Part shown: positions 22,401-33,460 of the stretch, piece by piece
Position numbering within the stretch: the stretch's first letter is position 1
Layout of the letters: each line of letters starts with the position of its first letter
DNA from: Eucommia ulmoides
Taxonomy: Eukaryota; Streptophyta; Magnoliopsida; Garryales; Eucommiaceae
Direction: 5' to 3'
DNA: 64,000 nucleotides
Assembly: GCA_016647705.1 (NCBI GenBank)
Contig: CM028330.1
Coordinates: forward strand, 49,106,897 to 49,170,896
The notes under the pieces: model-generated
The model's input: the letters and a program-made list of their open reading frames with translations, nothing else
Databases searched by the model: none
Told to the model about the DNA's origin: nothing
Made by a program: the position numbers and the translations under genes

Positions 22401-25400
22401 AAACTACATGGATATACAATGAACTAAAGATTCAACATCGAACATTCAATCTAGCACACCTGCAAGCCAATAGACAAGTAGAGGTGATAAACCGTTCCAT
22501 CAAGAAGACACTCAAGAAACGACTAGATAACGCCAAAAGAAAGTGGGTAGAAGAACTCCCAAAAGTATTGTGGGTCTATCGACCACCCCAACGTCTACAA
22601 CCAGAGAAACACCCTTCTCCCTAACTTATGGAATTGAAGTTGTCGTTCCAGTAGAGATAGGGATGCCGTCTAGACAAAATGACACGATCAACCTGGTGGA
22701 GAATGAATAACTCATACAAGAAGAAATGGATTAGCTAAAAGAGATATGAGACAGAGCATTATTGAGGATGGCAATTTACAAATCAATAATGGCACGAATG
22801 TTCAACCATACAGTTCGTCTACGATACTTCGTCGTAGGAGACTTGGTACTTCGAAGAGTAATGCCTCATCGACCAGAAGCGCGCTTGAGAAAGCTAGCTC
22901 CTAACTGGGAAGGCCCTTACCGAGTTACCAAAGTGAACAGACCAGGAACCTACTGGCTTGAGGACTTTTATGGCGTAGCGATCCCCAGACCCTGGAATAT
23001 CTCTCATCTATGCAAATATTTCGTATAAATTCTTGATCATTTTTTCTTAATTTTTGTCTTTTATTCAATATTTTGAAATCATTCTCTCTCGTTTTGAGAA
23101 ACTCTTTGAATAAAGCAAATAAATTCTCTCTCCATTAACCTTGCAGCATTTATTATTGGGTAACTATGCTTCTGTATTTCCTACAACACTTAGTGAATTA
23201 AAACTAAGTGTGAAACAGACAGTTGACATTAAGGTCAGCATATAACTGGGCACCTCGGCCTGGCAACAACTGAGCTCTTCAGCTCAGTAGTTAATTGAGC
23301 GCGTCAGCTCAGCAATCAATTGGGCACCTCAACCCAGCAACAACTGAGCTCCTTACCTCAGCAATTAATTAAGCGCATCAACTCAACAATTAATTGGACA
23401 CCTCGGCCCAATAACAACTGAGTTCCTCAAATCATAATCTAACTTAGCACATCAACTCAACATTAGCTGGGCACCTCAGCCCACCAACAATTGAGTTTCT
23501 TAACTCAGACTCTAACTGAGCACGTCATATCAGCATTAACTAGGCACCTCAGTCTAGAAATAACTCAGTTCCTTAACTCAGACTCTAACTGAGCACGTCA
23601 GCTCAACATTAACTGGGCATCTTGGCCCAGAAACAACTAAGTTCCTTAACTCAAACTCTAATTGAGCAAGTCAGCTTAGCATTAACTGGGTACGTCGGCC
23701 CAGATACAAGAGAGTTCCTTAACTCATGATCTAACTAAACGTATTAGCTTAGCCTTAACTAGGTACCTCGGCCCAGTGGTAATTGAGTTCCTTAACTCAG
23801 AATCTAACTGAGTACCTCAGCTCAACATCAAGCAGAGTTGATATGTTCTTTAATGAGCAGAGCATGACAGTTCGCTCACGACAACTGACGGCTTAATTCA
23901 AGTTTTGCTCAGCATTCAACTGAGTATTTCATTTTAACTTAATCATTTGATCATATTATATTGAATTATGATTATAAATGAGGGTAGGACAACCCAACAA
24001 ATCTTAACAGAACAGATCAACCCAATCTTGGATGACACTGTTTGAATTACCTCACCCCTTAATTTCTAGCCTTACTGATAAAGCGAAGTAAGTGTTAATC
24101 TCCATAATTTACTTATCATCAATATTGTTCAACTTCTTCAATAAGAAAAATCTAGAAAACTTATCTCAGAGTTCAAAGAATAGTTAACATCTGGGAGAAT
24201 GTTGATTTTATTTGATTAGTATGATAATGCTGGTTTTTATGACTAAGTTGGTGATTCAAGCTTTCGACCCACTACCACTAACCTAATGCTTAGTTCATAA
24301 CTAGCATAGTTTTCTAACCAAGTTATAAAAGAGGGTAAGCAGGAGGATAAACGCAAGGCAATACAAACAGTTAATGAAGCAAATGCAACACAACACAAAA
24401 CCAAGAACATCAAGAACACAACACAAGACCAAGAACATCAAGAACCCATATTTTTCATTATCAAAAAAGAGAAGGGGGTACATGGCTAAAAAAAAATTAG
24501 AAGAAACTGTTCTCAAGAACAGAAAAAATTGTTATTCCAAAACACACACACACACACACACAAAATAAATAAATAAATAAAATAAAATAAAAAATCTTCT
24601 TCATAAATTGGGGCTGAGAGGGGTTTCATTTCGACGCCGGAGAAGCAGGCGAACCCAGATCTTCTGAGTCTAAGTTGGAGAAGTAAAAGGCATGCTCCTC
24701 ATACTTATTGAGCTTGTTGATCAGGTCACGGATCTTGGCCCTCTTTGTTTCATTCTTCTCCAGAAGTTTATCCTGTTTTGCCTTGATAATGTCGGTGAAA
24801 AGCTCGTGATAGTTGAAGTCGACAACTTAGTCACGCTTGCTCCGTTCGGTCTTATTCAACTCCTCCCTAAGCTAATAAAGACAAGAGATGGCTTGGAAGT
24901 GTGTCACTTCCATGGTAGAAAAGATAGAGGTAGCTTCCTCTAGGGCACGTAGATGAGGACGATCTTCCATGGCAGTCTTCGCCACCAACATCAAGGAATG
25001 GAAACAATCTCCCAATTCTATCTCATTGCACCTTTTAGACTGAATTGCTTTAAAGAGAGAAAGTTTAGTCCATAAAGTGGATGCCATGAATGCAGAAAAT
25101 GTAAAAATAAATAAGAAAGAAATATTTGAGAAATGAAAATTGAAACGAAAGAAAGCGTCTGGATTTGTGAAGAATTATCAATGCTTGGTTTGCCTTTAAA
25201 TAACCAGACAAATGAAGAAATAGAGTGAGCTAAAACGTCAAAAAATGTGCATTAAATGTGCGAGCGACGTGTGCTGACAGAATATATACTACAATTATCA
25301 CAAATACATTCTCGAGACTTAAAACAGCGATTATTGTTTTAATACAAGCCATGATGATAAAGTGTTATCATTACTAAAAATTAATTACAAACGTGCAAAA

Positions 25401-28400
25401 GAGAAATTGAAAAGACATGAGGGTAGTTCAAATAATGGTGCTCTGATCGGTGACGTTTGGTTGATCTGACGTCAACATAGTAGCAGCGTCATCTGGCAGG
25501 GCTTGATTCAAGGTCGGAGTTGAGCTCTCTACTGGCTCCTCGGCCGCTAATGTGAGCGACGTCTCTTCAACCTCGGCGATCTCTTCCTCGCCCTCCTCAG
25601 CATTTCTCCTCCTGGCTCATCAAGCTCGTCCTCCAAAAAAGAAAAGTCCAAATCAAGAAACGCCTCTAACACTCTCATCTGACAACAAGAGAAGCCCACC
25701 TTCTAGAGTTTCTTTGATTCACCCTTAAATATAGCCCAAAGATCTTCAATATCTTGCTTGGACGTTTTGGTTATATCTGTCAGCTCAGCCGCTAGGCGAT
25801 CTCTCTCATTTTGCAGTTGCTAGAGGGCAATCTCTTTCTCTTGAAGTGCGTCATCTTTGGATTGTAGGGTGGCATCCTTATCCTTGAGATCAACGTCTTT
25901 TTTATCGTTTACCAGGTGAGCTAAGTTGATCTCCTCAGTTAAAGCACGAACGTCATTCCTCAAAGATGAGCACTCTCCTCTCATGGTAGTAATTTCTATC
26001 CTGAGCTTGTTGTTCTCCGAGCAATAGAGTCTGTTGCTTTTCTACAAGGTCTCTCTTTGCTCATTAGCAGAGCGCAACTCCAATTCAAATTTCTCTTGAG
26101 AATATCTCGCCAGGGATGGTTCGTCGCCAGACTAAGTTTTTCATTCTCCAAGGCATAGTTCTTTTCTTCCAGTTTGCTGAATTCAGTCAGCTGGTGCATA
26201 AGTTGGGTGTCTAGCTCATTTTCATCCTCAGCATAGTTGACCATAGCAGAAGACATGTGCATACACTACAACAGTAAAGCAAGCAATAAAAAGACTGACC
26301 AGTAATTTGGAAAAATAGCAAAACGTAGTAGGAGTTATGAAAACTACTTGGAGAAGCGCACAGATAACCATACGAAATAGCTCGGCTTTGTTTCGACCGT
26401 CAGTTCTCCACTTACTCTTGTCCCAGGACTGCTTATACAAAAATTTGATGGCATCGTCGAAAATGGCATAGCGACCTGGGATAGAGGGCCCAACTTCATC
26501 AATAAGTTGGCACATTTGTTACTTGGTCATGCCTCGCCCACTGGAGGTCTTCTGGCAGGTAGTAGGGGCTGGGGAAGGTTGACAATTGACAGAAGAAGGT
26601 TCAGCAACATGAAGGTCAAGTGGAACATCTATTGACCTTAAAACAGGTTCAGGCTCTCTAATCTCTTGTGGGTAAGAGCCGGAGGTGGTGGAACTATAAC
26701 TCAAATTACCCTACGCCTACGAACACTCAAAGGCTGGGAGTCTTCTTCAAATTCTGCGATCTTTGGGTCGACATACTGAACTAGCTAGCTGATTTCTGGC
26801 TGAATAGAAAGCTCAGCAGGACAACAAATTGCTGGTCTAACAGCAGCAACAACAACTGGTTGAGATGATGATTGCCCAGTCTTTCCAGCGAAATTCTTGG
26901 CGGGTCTTTTCCTTTTCTTTGTTCCAAGTTGCAGCTCGACCAACTCATTAAATCAAGATGAATCCATTTCAGGCCTATTGAATGGGTAATGAGTTAACTC
27001 TTTGTAAAAACGCTTTGTTGGGACTAGCAAACTCCTCGACTCTTCTTCAACTCTGGTTGTGAGGCCAAGGTTTTGGCAAGCTTTATCACCTGCATCAGAA
27101 ACCCCAGAAGTGATGTTAACATCACTCAAACAGAATTTCACGAAGAAAATAGATTGTTAAGTGAATGGCAAGGAAAAATTACTTGGGGTACTGAAGCGCC
27201 TCGGCACAACTGAGGGCTGCCCTACTTCTTCAGGAAAGAACTCCCAATCACCAGAGAAAAAAATGTATCATTGTTATCAGTCCCTTACTTTAATTGGAAG
27301 GTCGGCGAGAATATATCATTGTTGCTAGTCCCTTACGAACCAGCCTCAGCAGGACTATCGATTGACTCAACGACATCTTGCAGCAGATTAAACAACAATC
27401 AAAAATAAAAAGTACGAAGAAGAGACACGCAACTGAAGAATTAGGGAAATATGAGAACTTACGCAAAATGGAAGTGATCTTTCGCCTCTCTTATCTTGAA
27501 TCGCCACAAAAATCAGGAGGGCAAATGATATGGAAAAACTCTCGCTCATAACTGATATAGGCGTACAGCCTTAAACGGGTTGGATCGAGTCTAAAATCTA
27601 ATCCAAGACAGATAAAATCAACGAGTTATCTGGGCCAAAAAATGATGAGCCCAACTGCGTACTAACTTTGACAGTCTTATGTGCAAGACTAATGGCCTCA
27701 TGAAGAGGCTCATATTTAGGCATATCAAAGCCTACGGTGTTCAAGTCCAAAGAGCGAACAGGTCAACCCATTGTGAACATCTCCCCTACACTTGAAGAGC
27801 ATGATAAGCCAGATTGAATGTAACGGCCCATATTGAATGAGAACCGCTACAGAGATCTCTCCTGAAATCACAGAGATATTGGTTATCTTCCAACCCGGTA
27901 GGAGCGTATCACGTAACGGGCGACCTCTCTAATGAAACGGCAGAATATCTCTAAGCTTATAAAAAAAGGCAGATATCACTAGTAATTACTTACGATTCAA
28001 TCTGTGCATTACCTTATTTATTACCAGATTAATTTATTCTTACGGCGGAGGTTCTTTGACCAACACCACACTGGTGTCCCTCTTAAGAACTCACGATTTT
28101 GCAGGTTATAAAGGAAGGCGAAGAAATTTTCAGCACGTGCGGAGCTAATGCATGTGTTAGGAATTTTTGGTAACATCAAACCATTCGACCGCATCCTCGA
28201 AAGGTTCAAAAACAAGAGAACTTATATTTTCAAAAGATATTTTGAATCGTTGCATTGATTTTAAATGGTCAAAATTAAAATAGTAATACTAAAATATTTT
28301 CAATTAAATTTTTTATATTTTCTCGTATTTTGATATACATACATGCATAGAGAGAGATTATGTTTTTTCAACGTCATGTAATAACCAAGATTAGTGTCTT

Positions 28401-31400
28401 TAGATACATGGTATTGTCTAGTAAAAAGCTAAAATAAAAACAAAATCTAGGTGGATGAGATATAATATTAAAAGTATATCATGTGATAGATTTGAAAAAA
28501 AAAAAAAGAAGATTATTTTCGAGTTGTTTTGGTGTTGATATCTTGATGTTCTATTTCGTTCTCAATTCGGTACTAACTTTGATCATATCTTTAAAAACTT
28601 ATATGGGAATTTGAGGATCTCAAATACTAATTTCGATCAACACTTGTAGTCAAAATATTGTATTGTTAGATAAGATACCTGAACTAACCCTAACTATTTT
28701 TGGTAGTATTCAATAAATGATTCTTAAGTATTTTTGGTAGCATTCAATTTGGCTGATCCCCCTCCCCCAAATGCTACCTAGAGCTTCTTCACTCATGACA
28801 GTGAAGTAAGCTAAGACTATGTTTGCTAGTTGCCACATCAATCCAAGGGTAATAATAGATGGCTTGAAGGCCATGATAATGATTTCATGCCTGTTTTTTG
28901 TAATAGTTCCGTGTCTTCTTAGAATTTATAGAGTACAGACATTTTTGTAGTCACATGAATGAATGCACGTTTTGTTTTATTTCCTCGTTTTATGATGTGA
29001 AATGTTAGGCGACAATTGGACAAACCCACTACAATCATGGATTTGGATCACTTTCCCATCCGATTTAAGTTATGTATGTCCGGCCCAATTTACGTGCACT
29101 TAAATTAATCATCTCTCTGGATGATCTTAAGAGTGCATTTTTTCACATCGGTCTAGTACATTCAAAATTTAATTCTTTAAATACTCTCCACGAGAATTGA
29201 ATTTTATTTGACAAAGAAAATTGATACTTTTACTTTCCAACCGAACTAACACTTCTAGAGTAATTTTTCCTTTTAACGATTGTTTCAAGACCACACTCAA
29301 CACATCAATATTATATTTAATTAGGTGTTGTTTGATTTAAAAAAAAAAATTCTTTAAATAATTTTTGAAAATTTTAAAAATAAATTTAATTAGTATCTCG
29401 TCTTTATAAGAATATATATTTTACCTTAATTTGTCACCATTAACATGTGAGAGAAGAACATGAACACCATCTTCACCAACCTTGAGCAAACCCTGCATAT
29501 CCCATCAATTATTTATTGCAACATTAATCAAAAGATTGTTATATAGGGACTCAAACTAGGAACGAATTTGGGGGACTAAAGTGTTGAATAGTTATAAAGA
29601 GTATAAACAACAAAACTATGGATCTCAATGTTGTAAATTATTATATTTAGCTATAATATAATAATTAATATTAAATTAATTTATACTGTACAACTATATA
29701 TAAAAATTAGGTATAAAATTATGAGATCCATAGTATTGTTCAAAACATAAATATTTAATAATAATAATAATAATGTTTGTTAAATGAGTGGTAGCAAAGA
29801 TATGTAAGGAAATAAAAATAAAGATATAGAAAAAAATAAAAATAAACTTAATAAAAATATAATATTAAAAATAAGTGATGTCATAGATCAAGTAAAAATT
29901 GTTTGTTAACGTGACTGAGTGGTAGTAAAAATATGTAAGGAAATAAAAATAAAGATATAAAAATAATAATAATAATATATTAAAAATAGGTGATGTCATA
30001 AATCGTTTAACGTGTGTCGTTAAAGAAGATAAATGTTTATATATTATGTTTTTAAAATAGAAAAAACATATTGTAAAACTAAAACAAATATGGACTTAAT
30101 ATATTTGGGTGTTCATTTTTTGAGATGTTTGAAGTTAATGTCAATTTATTTCTTGTTGTTTTATAATTACTTCAATGCAGTCAAAATGAAATTTTTAAAT
30201 TGATAAAATTTTGAATGATAAATTGTTCTTTTTTTTTCTTTTTTTTTTAATTTTTTACAACAAAATGATATTTAATTTTTTATTTAGAAGATGTAAGATA
30301 TTTAATTGTTTTATTTGCAAGATATAAAATATTTTTATTTTTAAAAATTTATATTAATCATAAGTAAATACAAGTAAATATTTCTTTAACATATATCTTT
30401 ATTTCTTATATACTTCAGTTAGTATTTGAAAATAAATAAATATTTTTATAATTGAATAATCTTTTAATGTTCTTATGTAAATGGGTAGATCAGCTTTTAC
30501 TTTGCTTAATTATTATTTTAGACATTGCACTTTAAAAAATCACACTTTACCTACTTTTACTTTTGACAAAGTAAGAAACTAATTTTTTCTATTTGAATTA
30601 ACAAAATATGTTTAAAAATGTACGGAGTTAAATTTTTCATCCAATTTTTGAATGAAATAAATGAAACTGTTTCTTTATTATAGCTTTGATTTATTTTTTT
30701 ATTATAAATATTTAAAAGACATAATAAATTAAAATTAAAATAAAGAGACAATTTCATTTATTTTATCAAAAAATTAGATTAGAACTTTAATTCTATCAAT
30801 TTTTAAACAAATTCCATTAATTTTAATAGAAAATTTTAATTTTTTACTTTGTTTAAAAGTAGAAGTAGATAAAGTATAAGTTTTTGAAGTGAACAGAAAA
30901 AAGTGATAATTAGATAAAGTAGAGAGGGATAAGAAATAATTAACCCTATATAAATTTATCACATTACTTTTTGATAAATTTTTGAAATATACATGTCATC
31001 AAATGAAACTTGAGTACTAGTTTGGTGGACAGTACGAAACCAACTATAAATTAGAGCTTAAAAATCAATTAGTCATAGTGTTTTCAAAACTCAATTTGAA
31101 AACTTCAAATTGTCTGCTGCTAAACATGTACCTAAAAGTCAAGTGAAATTAGACCACTATCCCTATTCCCTATTAATAGCTGAACCCTGTAATCTAGCGG
31201 TAATGAAAATTGAGTGTTCAAACCCTCCTTCCCCCGACCTTTTGTACCCAAAAACAAAAACAAAAAAAAATATAATTCACAAAGTTTTGATAGGAATACA
31301 TACAAACATAGCATACCTTCTCAGAATCACAAACAATGAGATGGCCGGCCGCTGTGATTGTGATACCAAGTAAAGTATCACCACCAATCATCCTCCAATC

Positions 31401-31564
31401 CTCCCATGACCCATTTCGATGAAGCCTTTTGATCCACCCATCCCTTGTTGCTGTATACAATATTCCATTTTTGTCCACACATACATCCTCCGGGTTCTTC
31501 AGGATCCCCTCTCCTAGCTTTATCACATTCTAAATCAACCCAAAAAAAAGAAAAATCATATCAG

Positions 31565-31617
<53 letters not shown>

Positions 31618-31849
31618 AGGACTTGATCATCAGCCTCTTTCATTTCGAACATGTGATAAATCCAACAAATTATTTTACCTGTAATTCGGTGTTTGGAGGG
31701 AAGGAGGAAAGTGGAGGGAGTTGAAGTGGGTTTGGAGAAATTGGGGAGAAGAAGAAGATTTGAAGTGTAATAGCGAGTAAACATGAGAGGATGAAGGCTG
31801 AACATGCTTTTATGGAAACCTTGGAGGGTGTTTTTATGAAGAAAGCCAT
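13481..31849 (-). CDS. SSL: Strictosidine synthase-like / APMAP-like protein
   Basis: Minus-strand exons: 31849-31679, 31529-31317, 29492-29425, 16382-16146, 15462-15336, 13756-13481; 1092 nt, 363 aa, usual for plant SSL proteins. All junctions are GT-AG and phases agree. Residues 1-57 start MAFFIKTPSK, then a hydrophobic segment (about 16-34), likely a signal anchor to the secretory pathway. Propeller-blade motifs follow: ILKNPEDVCVDKNG, TATRDGWIKRLH, DTLLGITITAAGHLIVCD, LADDVIEAPDGSLYFSVAS, GQLLKYDP, LGFANGVAISAD, VCETW, FIDNLPGAPDNINLAPDG and a final SLNADFVGKL. This is the six-bladed beta-propeller family of strictosidine synthase and animal APMAP. Most plant SSL members are thought not to make strictosidine, so substrate is unknown. 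Intron 3 (13,042 bp) carries a Tat-type Gypsy element, yet the coding sequence looks whole. Intron 1 holds a long AT repeat. Confidence 0.93.
13802..14027. repeat. MITE-like element in SSL intron 5
   Basis: Left end GGGCATGTGTTTAGTGTTTT and reverse complement of the right end GCCCTGTTTGTTTAATGTTT form imperfect terminal inverted repeats that continue into GTTCCCA words. The interior is built of CTGGGAACAGAA-type words on both strands, so it folds back. A further run of the same words continues to about 14600, suggesting several degraded copies. An hAT-like origin is possible; no clear target duplication was found. Confidence 0.5.
14032..15335. other. Rest of SSL intron 5, repeat relics
   Basis: AT-rich DNA with degraded GGGAACAGAA words up to about 14600. 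The words TTTTCGTTAA..GGTTG(T)GATTGAT...GAGATTGCATTAT occur at both 14603-14655 and 15060-15115, a diverged direct repeat. A short AT repeat lies at 15309-15323, just inside the intron from exon 5. No gene seen. Confidence 0.4.
16383..16946. other. SSL intron 3, left of Gypsy element
   Basis: No exon is seen. Read on the minus strand, about 16850-16940 contains CAGGGTTCGAGTCAC, which resembles a tRNA B box, so a truncated SINE is possible. The Gypsy LTR begins immediately beyond it. Confidence 0.3.
16947..17540 (+). repeat. 5' LTR of Gypsy element 1
   Basis: 594 bp. Starts TGATATGAGAAAACTC and ends GATAACATCA, directly before the primer-binding-like site. Long near-identical blocks are shared with the 3' LTR, for example CCCATTGTGAACATCTCCCC and GAAGAGCATGATAAGCCAGA. 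Confidence 0.88.
17600..18780 (+). pseudogene. Gag region of Gypsy element 1 (fossil)
   Basis: Begins with a hydrophilic N-terminal part (SQNNDLPPPSNIKIPVETHG) and continues with the retrotransposon gag core: a PTKFEKYDGKVNFVDHI segment, then a leucine/phenylalanine-rich helix (TLCKVFATTLTGS), FGKMFINRF and LRPSRFQDSL-like motifs. Broken. Confidence 0.75.
19043..23028 (+). pseudogene. Pol region of Gypsy element 1 (fossil)
   Basis: Parts in order: aspartic-protease region about 19200-19550 (a hydrophobic beta segment and MDSTSPYNAILRRPWLH), reverse transcriptase about 20040-20700 (CVDFTYFNQACPKDCYPVPK and a VYINDM motif region), first RNase H about 20830-21150 (ARKLRPYFQTH), second archaeal-type RNase H about 21310-21720 (NNEAEYE region, DFQLMVNQI), integrase about 21900-22640 (zinc-binding KCDKCQRF-like, MIEYFTKWVEAEAF, WVEELPKVLW) and a C-terminal GPYRVTKVNRPGTYWLEDF domain to 23028. 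No chromodomain was seen. Confidence 0.82.
23225..23840 (+). repeat. Minisatellite, about 73-bp period
   Basis: Eight to nine imperfect copies of a unit built from GGGCACCTCGGCCCAG, CAACTGAGTTCCTTAACTCA and TCTAACTGAGCACGTCAGCT-like words. The word [GT]CACCTCGGCC recurs near 23250, 23324, 23398, 23469, 23543, 23616, 23690 and 23764. It lies between the end of pol and the antisense ORFs of Gypsy element 1. Confidence 0.85.
24541..24592. repeat. CA and AAAT microsatellites
   Basis: A run of CA dinucleotides (about 24541-24562) passes into AAAT/AAATA repeats. It lies just beyond the 3' end of the minus-strand ORFs in Gypsy element 1. Confidence 0.8.
24600..25087 (-). pseudogene. Antisense ORF region A of Gypsy element 1
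   Basis: Minus-strand coding-like region beginning MASTLWTKLSLFKAIQSKR and ending in an acidic, serine-rich tail (LDSEDLGSPASPASK). The middle is lysine- and glutamate-rich and looks helical. It belongs to the extra minus-strand ORFs found between pol and the 3' LTR of Tat elements. Function unknown; degraded. Confidence 0.55.
25430..27130 (-). pseudogene. Antisense ORF region B of Gypsy element 1
   Basis: A minus-strand extra coding region. From its 5' end (higher coordinates) there is a proline/serine-rich part (26.5-26.7 kb), a globular segment with GPSIPGRYAIFDDAIKFLYK (26.3-26.5 kb), then a long heptad-rich coiled coil (25.7-26.25 kb, many E, L, K) and an acidic tail near 25.43-25.62 kb. 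The order coiled coil then acidic tail matches the antisense region of Gypsy element 2. Broken in several places. Confidence 0.6.
27526..28178 (+). repeat. 3' LTR of Gypsy element 1
   Basis: 653 bp, starting TGATATGGAAAAACTC after a purine-rich GGAGGGCAAA and ending GGTAACATCA. It is longer than the 5' LTR and differs from it at roughly one site in eight, mostly by transitions. Confidence 0.87.
28179..29424. other. SSL intron 3, right of Gypsy element
   Basis: No exon is seen apart from the donor of exon 3 at its right edge. AT-rich. The part at 29090-29258 is a SINE-like copy listed separately. Confidence 0.4.
29090..29258 (-). mobile_element. tRNA-derived SINE copy (in SSL intron 3)
   Basis: Read on the minus strand it begins AGAAGTGTTAGTTCGGTTGG (A-box-like) and has TTCAATTCTCGTGG (B-box-like) further on, then GAATTAAATTTTGAATGTAC, CACTCTTAAGATCATCCAG and ATTAATTTAAGTGCACGTAA. 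A second copy at 62989-63168 matches in the same order. The pol III box pattern at the head suggests a tRNA-derived SINE in the same sense as SSL. Confidence 0.65.
29608..29740. repeat. Short inverted repeat in SSL intron 2/3 boundary region
   Basis: ACAAAACTATGGATCTCA (about 29609-29626) is repeated in inverted form as TGAGATCCATAGTATTGT (about 29722-29739), enclosing AT-rich DNA. It lies in SSL intron 2 and could be a small MITE. No target duplication was resolved. Confidence 0.5.
29776..30020. repeat. Tandem duplication in SSL intron 2
   Basis: Two diverged copies of a unit of about 115-120 bp: GTGGTAGCAAAGATATGTAAGG...AAAATAAGTGATGTCATAGATC and GTGGTAGTAAAAATATGTAAGG...AAAATAGGTGATGTCATAAATC. 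Non-coding and AT-rich. Confidence 0.7.
30021..31316. other. Rest of SSL intron 2, SINE-like fragment
   Basis: AT-rich with no exon. Near 31185-31270, TCTAGCGGTAATG and GTGTTCAAACCCTCCTTCCC followed by an A-rich stretch resemble the A and B boxes and tail of a plant SINE, but the box spacing is shorter than usual. It could be a truncated copy or chance. Confidence 0.35.
31567..31614. repeat. (AT)n microsatellite in SSL intron 1
   Basis: About 23 uninterrupted AT dinucleotides inside the 149-bp first intron, about 37 bp upstream (in gene sense) of the exon 2 acceptor. Likely length-polymorphic. Confidence 0.95.
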
Positions 31850-33429
31850 GGAAAATTGATGGAATTGGGAAATTTGCAGTACCGGACTGAATTGTGATGG
31901 TGATAAAAGAAGATAGGTATTGGTAAATTATGTTTTTCACCCTTCAACTATACCTCAAATTACACTTTTGTTTTTTTTTTAAATATCAAAATTTCAAAAG
32001 TTCAAAATAGATTAAAGTAATGAAAATTATACAATTTTAATCTATATTTCATTATCTTCATTTTGATATCTTGATTATTTTTTAGTGGGAAAAAAAATTG
32101 AACATTCATGTCAACGTCACTTCCTTAATAACTCATTAATTTTGGAAATAAATACTAATATACAAACTCATTTTGTGAACGTTCATAATGTATTAAATTA
32201 GTGAAAACTATATTATTTTAATTTACGTTTCATGATCTCCATTTTGATGCTCATATTAATTATTTTTCAATAAAAAAATAAATAAAAAGTGAATGTTCAC
32301 TAAAAAATAGTTTACAAATGGTTAAAAGGTCTTTACAAAAATCAAAACTATAATAAATACTTCCTAAACAAACGAATGTTTGTTAATGAAATTGTCTATG
32401 TGCACATTCACTAAATAAGTAATATTTTGTTATGTTGGTAGATTGATTTAGCGAATGTTCACTACAATAAATCGTATTTTATTGGAGGTAATTGATTGAA
32501 TGAATATTTATTGTGTAATTTATTTTTACTGAAAAATAATCAATATAAATATGGAAATAAAGAAGATAAAATATGAGCAATTAATTATTTGGTCTTTTAG
32601 AGATGTATAAACTAGAACATAGACCTTTGATTCAAATAATTAAGTTTATGGTTCTCACAAAAATTATAGAAAAAAATCCTCGATAAATGTCGTTCCAATT
32701 CATTTTTATTTATGAACCATGTCATTGCAACTTCTGTTTGAATATTCACTCTACGTTTCAGAATTATTATTAATTCACTCAAAAATGATTCACACGTTCT
32801 GTGTGAATATTCACTCTAATTTTAAGAACAAAATTAGTAATTCACTCAATTTCTACTCAAACAATGATTCACACGTTCTGTGTGAATATTCACTCATGAT
32901 TTCAAAAATAATTATTTTATTTCACTCAAATATTTTTACAAAATAATTTTTGTTTTTACTGTTTATTTTTATAATTGATGGGTTATTAAGGATCTAGACC
33001 TACAAGAGTAGACAAAAAGAGAGAAAGAAGGATAATATAGTCGAGCGGTTCACTAATCTGTTTTTATGATGACTGAACTCAAAATAAATATTAAAAAAAA
33101 AATTATATAATAACAAATTTTAATAAATGAATTTTTATTAACCTTTCTTACTACGGGAAACTAAACAATAAGAAATCTATAATTAATAAATATTTATACA
33201 TAATTGTATTAAAAAAACTATTATTTTTATAAATTAAAAAACTTTTAAGGCTGGAAACCAAACAAACCCCAAAGGCAGGAAATTTGGTTATCAAAGTATA
33301 AAATTATTTCGCGTCTGCAATTTAAAAATAGTTTTCCTCAATTCATATTCAAAAGTGTTTTTATTTTTAATAATTTTATAAAGCCAAAAAAGCCAGCCAC
33401 ATTATTTACGCCGGACATTCCCTTATTAT

Positions 33430-33460
<31 letters not shown>

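Larger units (their letters stand above)
16947..28178 (+). mobile_element. Tat-type Ty3/Gypsy retrotransposon in SSL intron 3
   Basis: An 11.2-kb element in the opposite sense to its host gene. LTRs lie at 16947-17540 and 27526-28178, beginning TGATATG and ending TAACATCA. A primer-binding-like TTTGACGCCATC follows the 5' LTR. Gag, protease, reverse transcriptase, two RNase H parts and integrase occur in Gypsy order between 17.6 and 23.0 kb. Then come a minisatellite (23.2-23.8 kb) and minus-strand extra ORFs (24.6-27.1 kb). Dual RNase H, extra ORFs and 3' tandem repeats are known in the Tat/Ogre lineage. It is heavily broken (well over ten breaks). The LTRs differ by roughly 12 percent by eye plus length changes, so it is several million years old. 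No clean target duplication was seen. Confidence 0.9.

Noticed and set aside
31166-31270. tRNA gene suggested by TAGCGGTA and GTTCAAACCC
   Set aside because: The box spacing is too short and no cloverleaf can be drawn. At most it is a SINE fragment.
32719-32946. 75-codon open frame upstream of SSL
   Set aside because: It is produced by the tandem repeat at 32717-32940 and has low-complexity repeated words rather than protein-like composition.
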